From Tetraselmis striata (Eukaryota > Chlorophyta > Chlorodendrophyceae > Chlorodendrales > Chlorodendraceae): a DNA stretch of 64,000 bases. Positions 55,301 through 64,000 of the stretch are shown in pieces. The notes under the pieces were generated by a model. It was not told where the DNA came from. It made no database searches and saw nothing but the letters and a program-made list of their open reading frames with translations. The DNA lies in NCBI GenBank assembly GCA_006384855.1, contig VCJN01003253.1, forward strand, positions 1 through 64,000, in the 5' to 3' direction. A program made the translations under genes and the position numbers. The stretch's first letter is position 1, and each line of letters opens with the position of its first letter.

Positions 55301-57303
55301 GCGGACATAAGGCCGTATTATATTGTTCGCGTCGCCATTCCCCGCGCGGGCCGGCACAGCGCGTCGGCACAGCGCACACACCCGCCGCCATCGCCTGCGC
55401 CAGGGTTCCCGCCTACTCGATCTCTCCACGACACAGGTGTCGCCAACCGCCCTTGTCACGCAGTGACCTCCCCGTCTGTGGGTTCCGCGGTTAGGGGGGG
55501 GGGGGGGGGGGGGGGGAGAAGCGGGCGGAACCGGGCGGCGGTGGGGCGGCGGGCGGAGGTCGCGGGCTGGTAGCAGTCGCTACTCGCTACCCCCGGAGTA
55601 AGAGCGCATGTAGCGAGTAGCGACTACTTATTTGGCTTGCATAACTTACCCGCGCGCTGAAATCATGTTCTAGAACCCCAAATAAATTAATTGTTTTGCG
55701 GAAAGTTTTTCATGAAAATGCATTTTTGCGTATTTCTCAGTAAGTGATACAATATTTCTCAGAAAATGATTTCTTACAAAATTATTTCTCAGTTCATACC
55801 AAAAAATATTTCTCAGTTCATATTTCTCAGTTCTTACAAAATTATTTCTCAGATCATACCAAAAAATATTTCTCAATTAAATATTTCTCAGTTCTTCCAA
55901 AATTATTTCTCAGAAAAATAGACATTCACGCTTGACGGCATGCCATCATGGCTGTTAGCTTTTCGGTCGTACTTGATTCAAAAACATATTGACATGAAAT
56001 ATGATATTTGATATTAGAAGTACGGGTGCCAACTCACCCATTATATTTTTGTTGTAAGCCTCAAGCTATGCAAGCTATATAAGAGCACTCCCTATAGTCC
56101 CGCTGTTGTTACGTCTAGATTTGACGTGGCACGCAAGGCAGGTTCCTATTCCCTGTGTTATCAAGCAAGACTTCGTCTGCACCCATAGCATATGTATGAG
56201 ATTGTTAAATAATGAAAATAAAATAGTAATGTATCCACCCATCCGTCAGCACCATTGATGGCACAGCATTGGCTCCTGCACAGAGTTTGGTGTGCTGCTT
56301 TTGCGCCGCGGCGATGTGATGTTTGCCATAACATGTGCTTCTTCAACGTCGCAACGCCTGACGCTCCGTGTCGGTGCCGGGCAGGGCGTGAACGTGGACG
56401 CGAACGGCGGGATGCGGCTGGCGGAGGTGCTGCGGCGTCGCCGACGTGGTGTGCTGGGTGTAGAAACAAGAGGAGGTGCCCGTGGAGATGGCTGCAGACG
56501 GCAGCGTAGCGAGCGCCTTCAGCCGCTCATTCTTTGGGCGTTTGTGTTTCACGTCCTGCTGGGTGCGCTCTGAGTCACGGGAGCGGTCTGTCCAATTAGA
56601 CCCAGACGTCGCAGACACGCCAGAGCGCCAAGCCATCAGGTCTAGGTGTGCCGACGTTCAGGCCAAGCAAGCCATAGCAATGCGGACCAGAGTGGCTGCA
56701 CGTCATGGGCAGCACCATTGGTTGGCGATGTCGTCCGTATCCCAATTCCAAGCGTCGACCGCTCCAAGCCAGATGCACAATGCTTGGTGTGCATCGTCAT
56801 CGAGGTAATAAGCCCTATGTATATGTAAACATATTTTTGGTATGGCATTGCCTACGTACTATGTGCTTGTGGTTTTGATTTATTGGGTGTGTGACATATC
56901 ATGGCTTTGAACTGGTGTTTCAGGTGACTGAGCATGGCCTTTCATGCTTGCGACCAAGGCTGGAGTCATAAGGCCAACTTTTGGCCACGGGGATATTGAT
57001 CATGTGCGTGACAGTATCCCAGCGCAACACGGGCTGCAAAGTGTGCTTAAACAATGGCGAGAGAAAGCCAACTGGAAACAGATACCAGTGCGCAATGCTT
57101 CGGCTTATGTATCCCTATTTGGTGGTCAGGGTGTGTTGAGGTGTAGTTGCAAGGGTCCGTGCATAACCAATGTATGTGCATGCCGCAAAGCACGCAGGAA
57201 ATGCAACTCCCGGTGTCACAATGGCAACAGTAAATGTGACAACATCTACGACGAGGGTGCTTCCACTAGCCAAGTTCTGACCCATGTCCGTGTCCTAAAG
57301 TAG
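52304..57303 (+). CDS. Transposon P gene: multi-exon, CXC-like C-terminus (interrupted)
   Basis: Exon 52,304-52,600 (ATG; ..DDTAYMVDLHRQVFNAKLQE..; donor GTAAGC). Possible exon from 52,992. Exon 53,668-53,901 (VEVHVDWNPTLTALRDAMAQ.., in phase, donor GTTG followed by poly-C). Then the nested element. Exon about 56,590-56,804 (QAKQAIAMRTRV.., VGDVVRIPIPSVDRS.., donor GTAATA). Exon 56,924-57,303 with a Cys cluster C-x-C-x3-C-x4-C-x-C-x6-C-x3-C-x6-C. The GD-V-x-I-P-I-P-x-V-D-R block before such a cluster is known from the C-termini of integrase-derived KRBA2-like and related transposon proteins. Single-base shifts near 56,705 and 56,950 are needed. No DDE core was found, so the middle may be lost. 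Confidence 0.5.
54568..55160 (-). CDS. Nested-element ORFs: acidic and basic segments, unassigned
   Basis: 55,160-54,936 contains HHLPDLSAEEQLRRLHRW. After a frame change, 54,951-54,568 is an acidic run (EEEEEEQDDEEDEEDE) followed by RRRRRPQVDPAVAFEAAQAQ and a tail with PPLQDITNRR. No transposase domain recognised; probably a non-autonomous element. Confidence 0.35.
55576..55627. repeat. Perfect 16-bp stem-loop
   Basis: AGTCGCTACTCGCTAC and its complement are separated by 20 bp; similar to blocks of element A. Confidence 0.9.
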
Positions 57304-57579
57304 TGCGCAGCAATGTAATGATATCAATGACACCTGCCACCACTAACTTTGCCATTGTCTAAATGCTGACGACATCCTTTTGTATATTTCTGGCTGATGT
57401 TGCTTCGTAGTGCCTTAATATACATTTTAAGGGCATCAAACGAGTGGCCGGCATGCTTAAATAATTAATTTGTGCCTCCCGGAATATTTATATTTCAATA
57501 ATTCTAAATTAGAACCCCAAGCTCGAATTCCGCGGACGAAAATGAACGAATATTCATATGTGTCTTATCTCACACTCAA

Positions 57580-57843
57580 AAATGAAACATGTGTACATGT
57601 GTCACGTGTCGGGCCACACATATGCACATGAGCCATACTGTTCATCCTCATGTGCACATGTGTCGTGATCAGCCGGGAAAATGACATATGAGTACATGTG
57701 CTAGCACATGTGCATATGTGTCATTTTAATTTTGACACATATGCAGATGTGTCACGAGGCAACACATGTGCACATGTGTCAAAAGCAACATGACACATGT
57801 GCACATGTGTCCCCCGATGACACATGTGCACATGTGTCACGTT
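57580..57843 (-). repeat. Right palindrome array of transposon P
   Basis: About nine copies of the same 20-bp palindrome, the three nearest the end almost perfect, decaying inward, as on the left. Confidence 0.95.
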
Positions 57844-57880
57844 TTCATATGGGTCTTAACATATACAACATATTTCCCCG

Positions 57881-58129
57881 AGGCACTAGTACTGCAGATA
57901 TATTTACATGAGCTAGCATGGCGATATCGGAAATCACCAAAATAAAATACAATAGCCCTATCATGAATTACAGGACTAGTATCAGCACGCTAGTGCGCGC
58001 GCCCCGCCCATGATAATAGGCTCGGCCCGCGCAGCTGCTGTGCTCACTTCATTAGTTCCAGCAGCTCGAGCCCGGCTCGCTGCACCCACTGTAAGTAGCT
58101 CCGAGCACTTCCACCTTCCATCACTCACC
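57881..58129. other. Spacer, no supported gene
   Basis: No motif seen. Confidence 0.4.
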
Positions 58130-59365
58130 GGTTGAGCCGTTCAACCAGCGCGCTGCCGCGCCTGTCGGGCATGACTCCCCGGGACCTTCTACGCTTGCGC
58201 CAGCTGCCGGACGGCTTTGTGCGCCCGGTGCGCGGGACGCCCGGAGACGGGGATGCCCGAGTTATACACTTGCCGCTCGTTCGCTGCCCCGGCGGTGCCT
58301 GTCGCCCACCTCCCCAAGTTGCGCAGCCTGCTGACTGCCTCGACGACCCCCGGCTTCGCTCATCTACCACCGACACATACTGCAGCAACTTGCCGACTAC
58401 TGATCCTTATGCACCGCGCGAGGCGCCACCCCCCTGCCCGCCACTGATGGCCTCCTGCGAGGCTGCATCTACCGGTGCACGAGCGACCGCTCGCTCACCC
58501 CGTCCACCATCGCCGCCCGCCTGGCGGCCCCACCAGGCTGGCATCGCCGCCAGCTCCCGCACCACCGTCTTGCCGGCCGTCCTGCGATCAATTCCTGCAA
58601 GGACGAAAGCATTGGCGCCCTCGTCGCCATCCTAGAGCGCCGGACCGCGCACCCCGCCAAGAGCCGCCTCGTCCCTCTCCGGATCCCATACCTCGGCTGC
58701 ATCGCGGCTTCTCCCTGTCGTCGGCTTTCGGCAAGCACTAGCGCTTGTGCGTCTCACCTTCCTGAACCTGGGGTGCCTCCGCCACAAATCGCCGCGGCGC
58801 GCACCTGCAAATACAGCGTGTCCGGCTCCGGCGCCGTGTCCTACGCAGAGCTCAGCGCGATGCGCGTGCTCTTCGACGCGGAGCTGGGCTGCCGCTACAT
58901 CTGCTTGCGTTTGGTTGGACGTCGACAAGGACGTCGACGCTATAGGCACGATTGCTTCACCTACTCTCCCGACCACGTCCCCTGCCTGGCTATTCGCCCG
59001 GTCGACGACATGCTCGAGGACTACCTCTGAGAGTTCCGCCCCCCGTCGGGGGGCCGCCTGCTAGCCGCCCCCAAGTCCTCCCGAGTGGGCCCCCAGAACT
59101 TCCACACCACCCCCTACTCGGGCTTCAACTCGGCGTTCAAGGCTGCATACGCGCGCGTTATCCCCGACCCGGCCACCCGCTCGACGCCCGTGGGCCGTAT
59201 CGGCACCCAATCGAGGTGCAAGTCCCTCGCATAGTGATTTTGGATCGCTACCGCTCGGCTCGCGTCATCGCCCACGTCGGGCTCTGGGCGTTCCGCCAGG
59301 ATGCGCTGGATGCCTATTTCAAGACGTCTGCCACCGAGATTCTCCGGCTCTTCGCCGCCCTCTAA
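58130..59365 (+). pseudogene. Crypton-like tyrosine recombinase remnant
   Basis: Plus-strand frames show a core-binding part (..ATPLPATDGLL.., DRSLTPSTIAARLAA at about 58,490), a first-Arg region (RLTFLNLGCLRHKSPRRA, near 58,750), then YICLRL and DMLEDYL, a stop, and a C-terminal box: RIGTQSRCKSLA (about 59,195) and, after a frameshift, RVIAHVGLWAFRQDALDAYF (Tyr at about 59,315) and ATEILRLFAAL. The pattern G-T-H-S-x-R-K-S-L-A..Y-F-x-T is that of Crypton-type recombinases, here with Gln for His and Cys for Arg. No RT or Gag lies nearby. Three or more frame breaks. Confidence 0.6.
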
Positions 59366-60239
59366 CTACTTCTTCACTGGACCAATGGGAGTGCAGCGGC
59401 ATCTTCACAGACACTGCTGCTACTCGGTGGCAGGACTTCTCCTACACACCCCTGTCAGCGCCCCCCTGTGAGGTTAGCAACACATTGCCTCACTATCTCT
59501 TCAGTAGAATCACCTGCCAGTGCAAGTCTAAATCACCTATATCTTGGTAGACTGTCCTGGGCTGGCTGTTTGCAGTTTATGGACAACACTAGGGGAGCGT
59601 GTTACCGGCAATCATTGGAGATGTCGCTGCAGGGGGGGGCTGCGCTTCGGTGAGGACGCTAAGCAGCAGTAATGCGCAACAAAATAGGCGTGGACCTGGG
59701 GAGAATGACTGTGCAGAGACGTTCAACATCACGCCAGTGGCAGCAACTATGTATTCAGGTCAGGAGTCCCTTTCATGCGGGGCGGCATCAAGTATGCCGT
59801 ACGCACAGTACCGTCCAAGTCTACCAGTGCTCACTGATGTGGTTGTAGGGGTGATGCGCTGGCGGCTGACAACACAGCAGCAAACCGCACATATCACGCA
59901 CACTGCCATGTCTGGGTTGATGGCTGCGTTGTCTGCCCAGTAGCCTCATATGTGGGAAGTGGTGATCAAGAAGCACAAATGGCAGGAGGGCTGGGATGAG
60001 CAAACAGGAAAGGGGTTTGGGGCGGTGGATGCGTTGACCATTGCGGAGTGTTGGCATGCAGCATGATGCGTTGACCATTGCGGAGTGTTTGGGAGGAATG
60101 TCTGCTAGTATGTGTCTTACTACAATGATGTCGTGCCTATAGTTATTCTATTGGTGCGCTGCCGAGCGCGCCCCGTACCGACACTAAAGCACTGTAGTCC
60201 CGCAGCTCCCCGGAGCTCTTTCTACTAGGGGCAGCTTCC
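59366..60239. other. Spacer, no supported gene
   Basis: A short direct duplication, GCGTTGACCATTGCGGAGTG, occurs at 60,030 and 60,068. A plus-strand open frame at 59,599-59,943 has no motif. No kinase motif was found here on the minus strand. Confidence 0.5.
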
Positions 60240-63200
60240 TGTGCTTATTTGGTCTCACAAGCGGATTAGTAGCACCGCGGCAAGGTCTCTGTTCCCCGGC
60301 TTCCGACACAGCCAGGACCTGCATCCTGTGCAGGTCAGCACAGAGGCTGCGTACTCCGGGGTGCACTCGCTGCCCGGCGGCGGTGGGCGCCAGAGACAAA
60401 AGAAAGCATATTGGGCGCCATGGTGTCGCTATCCTTCATGGTTCCAATCTGCTCGATGCGTGTGCTTGTCAGGGAATGCTGTGCTGTGCGTCGCCGGCGA
60501 ACCCGGCAGCGCTGCCTACAATAATGGATGGGCTTGCGGCATTGAGCTCGTGATTCCGTGAGGTATTCGTGGTGAATACGGATGACTCTCCACAGCTTGG
60601 CGCAACCGACTTTTCTTGTCAGTCGTGGCCTCTGAACACAGAGCGCCAGTGCACCACCTGAACCTTTGTGTTATCGAGCGAGCAGGCATACAACCTAAGT
60701 ATACACTCCAATTAATACTAGACTCCCCCCAGACCAGAGAGGGGGGTTGGCTGCAGATGAGTGGTATTACTGCGGCCTGGGCGGCTGGGCTGGCCCATGG
60801 CTGCAAGGGCGCCAGTCCTCGGATCCGCACCGCCCGTGTTGCCCTCATGCTTTATCTAAGTGATCATGCGGGCCCCTCTCAGCCGGCGATGTCTCAGGAT
60901 GAGGGCGGCTGCGATGGCGGCCAGTAATGCCACGCTTGCCACAGCGCCACCGATGACTGCATAGAGCACTGACGCTGGCATGGCAGGCTGCGTTTCAGGC
61001 GGCGGCGGCGGCGGTGACTGAAGAGTCGGACGCAGGGGGGGCAGGGGAGGCGGCTTGAAAGGCGTCGGCGGCGGAGACTGGGGACGCGGAGACGGTGGTG
61101 GCAGCTTGGAAGGCAGCGGAGGTGGAGACATGAGAGGTGGAGGCGGCATGGTGGGCGGTGGAGGTGGCGGTGGCTGCGGCGACGGGGGCGACGGAGGCCG
61201 CGGCGGCGGCGATCTGGGCAAAGCGGTAACAACTCTGCGGGTTAGCATTAAAGACGCCGAGACTCGATGCCATGGAGGGAAACCGCCGCAATCCCGCCAT
61301 TGAAAAGGATACACCGCAGCCATGCATACCCTAGGCAGGGGATGACGGCGACGGGAAGCAGCTTGCCTGGCTTTCTGCGTGGGGAGGACGCGGGCGTCAC
61401 CATAGTAGCCGCCGCTAGAGAGGAAATTGTAGGAAAGGTCCCTGCACACAGCGGATAGATGCCCGAAAACATAACCGTTAACATCACAAGCACCGCCCAG
61501 CTTGGCCGCTGGTCGGCGGGCTGATTTATATAAGTTACTGCAAGTACAGCAGCATCCGCATGAGAGGCAGCCAACCCCCCCTTTCATTGCCTGGCCCTTT
61601 CATGTTGACCCATGTACGAATGTGCCTCGCAATGCACACGGGATTGAGGGAGGGGCTACAGGTATAGGGGGGACTCACAGCTCCTCCAGGCCCGTCAGCG
61701 CAGTCAGCTGGGGTGGGACTGTGCCGGTGAGCTCGTTATCGCCGAGGGAACTGCGAGTACAACAGCATGCGCATGAGAGGCAACATATCCCCAGTTTCTT
61801 AAGTCGGCTCTTTCATGTTGACCCACGCACCAATTAAATGTAGCCCTGCCAGGCCCCTGCGGTGTAACATATAATTGAATAATTGAAGGAGGGTCAAACG
61901 GTGGGGGGGGGGGGGGGGGAGAGGGGGGGCGCTGCACTCACAATTCCCGCAGCTCCGTCAGTGCGCTCAGCTGGGGTGGCACTGTGCCAGTCAGTTGATT
62001 GCTGCAGAGGGAACTACAAGCACAGCAACATCCGCATCAGAGGCAATCAATCCCCCGTTTGTCGCCGGGCCCTTCTGCGTGCATGCCCTGCACCAAAAGA
62101 ATGCAGCCCTTCCGGTGTTGAAAAAGGGGCAAGGAGGCGTGGGGTGGGGGGGGGGGGGGGGGGACCACTCACAGCCGCTGCAGGCCCCATCAGCAAGCTC
62201 AGCTGCAGAGGCACTGTGCCAGTCAGCTGGTTTATCTCGAGGTAACTGCAAGTATAACAACATCCGCATCAGAGGCATTCGGTCCCCCGTTTGTTGGCTG
62301 GCCCTTCGACGTGTATGCCCACACCAATAGAATGCAGCCCCCCCCTATGTAGCGCCACAGGGGGTTGAAGGGGGGGGGGGGGGGGGAGGACATTGTGGGC
62401 GGGGAAGGGGGGGGGGTGGGGCAGATGGGCACTCACAAGTCTCGCAGCCTTGTCAGCGCGCTCAGCTGCGTTGGCACCGTTGCCAGTCAGCTGATTTATC
62501 TCGAAGTAACTGCCAGTATAACAACATCCGCATCAGAGGCAGTCGATCGCCCGTGATTCCCTGGCCCTTTACTGTGCATGCCCACACCAGTACAATGTGG
62601 CCCTCCTGCGTCAAGTTCCATCTACTGGGGGTTGAACGCGGGGGGGGGGGGGGGGGGGGGGGGCACTCACAGCCGCTGCAGCCCCGTCAGCGCACTCATC
62701 TGGGGTGGCACCGTGCCGTTCAGCTGATTGAAGCCAAGGTCACTGCACGCACAGCAGCATCCGCATCAGAGGCAGTTGACCCCCCTTTGTAGGCTGTCGA
62801 TTTCATCCCGGCGGACCAACAGAATGTGAGCCCCCTCTCCCCTACGTGATTTAGTGCCCCATGGGACAGAGGGTGGTGGGGGGGGGGGGGGGAGGGGGAC
62901 TTACATCTCCTTCAACCCGGTCCACGCACTCAGCTGGGGTTGCACTGTGCCTGTCAGCTGGTTGTTGAAGAGGTCACTGCAAGCAAAGTAGTATCCGCAT
63001 CACAGACACTTAATCCCCCTTTGTTGACTGGCCCTTCCGTGTATAAGCCCACACAATTGAATGCAGCCCTCCAGAAATGCCGCTGGGGGTTGATTCGGGG
63101 GGGGGGGGGGCACTCACAGTTGCTCTAGCCCCGTCAGCACGCTCAACTGGGGTGGCACCGTGCCGCTCAGCTGGTCTATGCTGAGGGTACTGCGAATACA

Positions 63201-63553
63201 GGAGCACCCGCATCAGAGGCAGTCACACCCCCCCCCCCCCCCCGCCCGCCCGCCCCCCTCTTTGTTGGCTGGCTGTTTCCGTGGGTATGCCCGCACGAAT
63301 AGAATGCAGACTTCTGACATTAAGTGCCACAGGGGGTTGATGGAGGGGTCGAGGGATGGAGGGCGGACTTACAGGTTTGTGACATGGCCAGCCGCGCTGC
63401 ACCTCACGCCAGCCCAATCGCAATGGTTGTCAGAATAGGTCCAGGAGCCGATTCGGCTGTTTCCGGGCGGGTCACTCCCCTGAGCCTCCCGCAGCACCCA
63501 CAGCGCGTCCTTCTCTGCCATGTGCAGCGGCGCGTTAAATCGGATGTTTCCCA
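60240..63553 (-). pseudogene. LRR receptor gene B, decayed paralogue of gene A
   Basis: Minus strand. Cap exon 63,553-63,373 (CDWAGVRC, 181 nt, same phase as gene A); LRR exons 63,118-63,189, 62,905-62,976, 62,671-62,742, 62,437-62,509, 62,173-62,245, 61,942-62,013 and 61,679-61,750; then an ectodomain, Pro-rich and transmembrane exon (61,537-60,860; helix VLYAVIGGAVASVALLAAIA). Two LRR exons are 73 nt, each with one extra base, so the frame breaks. A TAG stops the frame eight residues after the helix. A homologue of gene A's juxtamembrane exon (60,400-60,520) is eroded, and no kinase exon was found. The gene has half as many LRRs as gene A. Confidence 0.75.
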
Positions 63554-64000
63554 CTCAGGGCGGCACGCTGGCTGGGCTGTGCATGACGAAATCGCTTGCC
63601 AAAGGGTGAAAGTGCAACACTGCCCCCCCGCACCGCACCCAGCTGAGACAAACATCGGCGTCTGGTGAACCTGTTGTCAGAATGTTAACCCCATCTCGTC
63701 TACATTCTAAGGCTGTCAAACTCACTCGAATGAAATCATGGTCCATGGAAACATTCTTTGAGTACCAGCTGCTCCCAACCTCAATCAGCATGTCAAATTG
63801 ATAAAGTATAAGGCACCCTACATGCTGTACATCGCATGCTACAACATGTGATTTGCTCGCCGCAATCGTGTAAATACGGGGCCTGGCCAGCCCGCCGGCT
63901 TGGGTGTGTGCGGTCAATAAAGGGGGAAGTAGTGGCGGGGCGGGGGCGGGGAAGCGGGGGGTCTAGCCTGTAATATATAAGATTACCACGCAAGTATTTA
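63554..64000. other. First intron and 5' region of gene B (to window edge)
   Basis: Collinear with 7,585-7,980 of gene A (CATGGTCCATGGAAACA; later GGGCCTGGCC..CCGGCTTGGGTGTGTGCGG). The signal-peptide exon is expected beyond the right edge. Confidence 0.6.

Larger units (their letters stand above)
53988..55926. mobile_element. Nested element with 11-bp target duplication
   Basis: Flanked by direct CACGCTTGACG at 53,977-53,987 and 55,927-55,937. Its ends are inverse (ATTTTCTGAGAAATAATT), and both ends carry arrays of CTGAGAAATA/TATTTCTCAG (about 3-4 copies left, 9 right). The insertion splits transposon P. Target duplications of 9-11 bp fit Mutator-like elements among known families. Internally there is a poly-G (55,495-55,517) and minus-strand ORFs. 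Confidence 0.8.
51703..57880. mobile_element. DNA transposon P with palindrome-array inverted ends
   Basis: The left (51,703-52,035) and right (57,560-57,880) ends are inverse copies sharing TGTTAAGACCCATATGAAAA and then arrays of ACATGTGCACATGT palindromes, about nine per end. Inside lies a plus-strand gene ending in a CXC-like domain (57,303). A smaller element (53,988-55,926) is nested within it. Confidence 0.75.

Overview
The window is eukaryotic nuclear DNA, most likely from a green alga; the lineage is inferred, not proven. The evidence is GT-AG introns in many genes, a plant-type leucine-rich-repeat (LRR) receptor kinase with the N-terminal cap motif C-x-W-x-G-[IV]-x-C and 72-base LRR exons, and a load of decayed transposable elements of types common in algae (DIRS-type, Ty1/copia, LINE-like, Crypton-like, CACTA/tnp2-like, inverted-repeat elements). 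Homopolymer G or C tracts of 10-40 bases are everywhere. In the best-defined genes they sit just inside the 5' splice site, as poly-C on the sense strand.

Layout. 1-8,430 (minus): an LRR receptor-like kinase, gene A, with signal-peptide exon, cap exon, 16 single-LRR exons, Pro-rich stalk and transmembrane exon, juxtamembrane exon and the first kinase exon, which runs off the left edge. 9,300-11,290: LINE-like remnant. 12,536-17,440: DIRS-type element (Gag, RT, RNase H, tyrosine recombinase), decayed. 18,504-19,980: zinc finger / Tudor-like / tnp2-like transposase gene ending in a 30/31-bp minisatellite (to 20,680). 21-28 kb: duplications, a 369-bp satellite, small unassigned ORFs. 27,849-37,621: a segment bounded by ~170-bp inverted repeats, holding an unassigned multi-exon gene (29.2-31.9 kb, minus), palindrome-rich repeats, a decayed RT and a relic plus-strand reading frame. 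38.0-40.6 kb: unassigned minus-strand coding region. 42.6-44.6 kb: Gag plus tyrosine recombinase without RT. 48.2-51.3 kb (minus): Ty1/copia element with a cytosine-5 DNA methyltransferase domain between Gag and protease. 51,703-57,880: DNA transposon with palindrome-array ends and a gene ending in a Cys-rich CXC-like domain, interrupted by a 1.9-kb element with an 11-bp target duplication. 58.1-59.4 kb: Crypton-like recombinase relic. 60.2-64.0 kb (minus): LRR gene B, a decayed paralogue of gene A without a recognisable kinase.

How it fits together. The only clearly host-type genes are the two LRR receptors at the edges; their shared structure and conserved 5' flanks show they are duplicates. 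Almost everything between is nested mobile DNA. Nearly all element genes carry frameshifts or stops, so few are likely to be active. No bacterial operons, CRISPR arrays, rRNA genes or confident tRNAs were seen.
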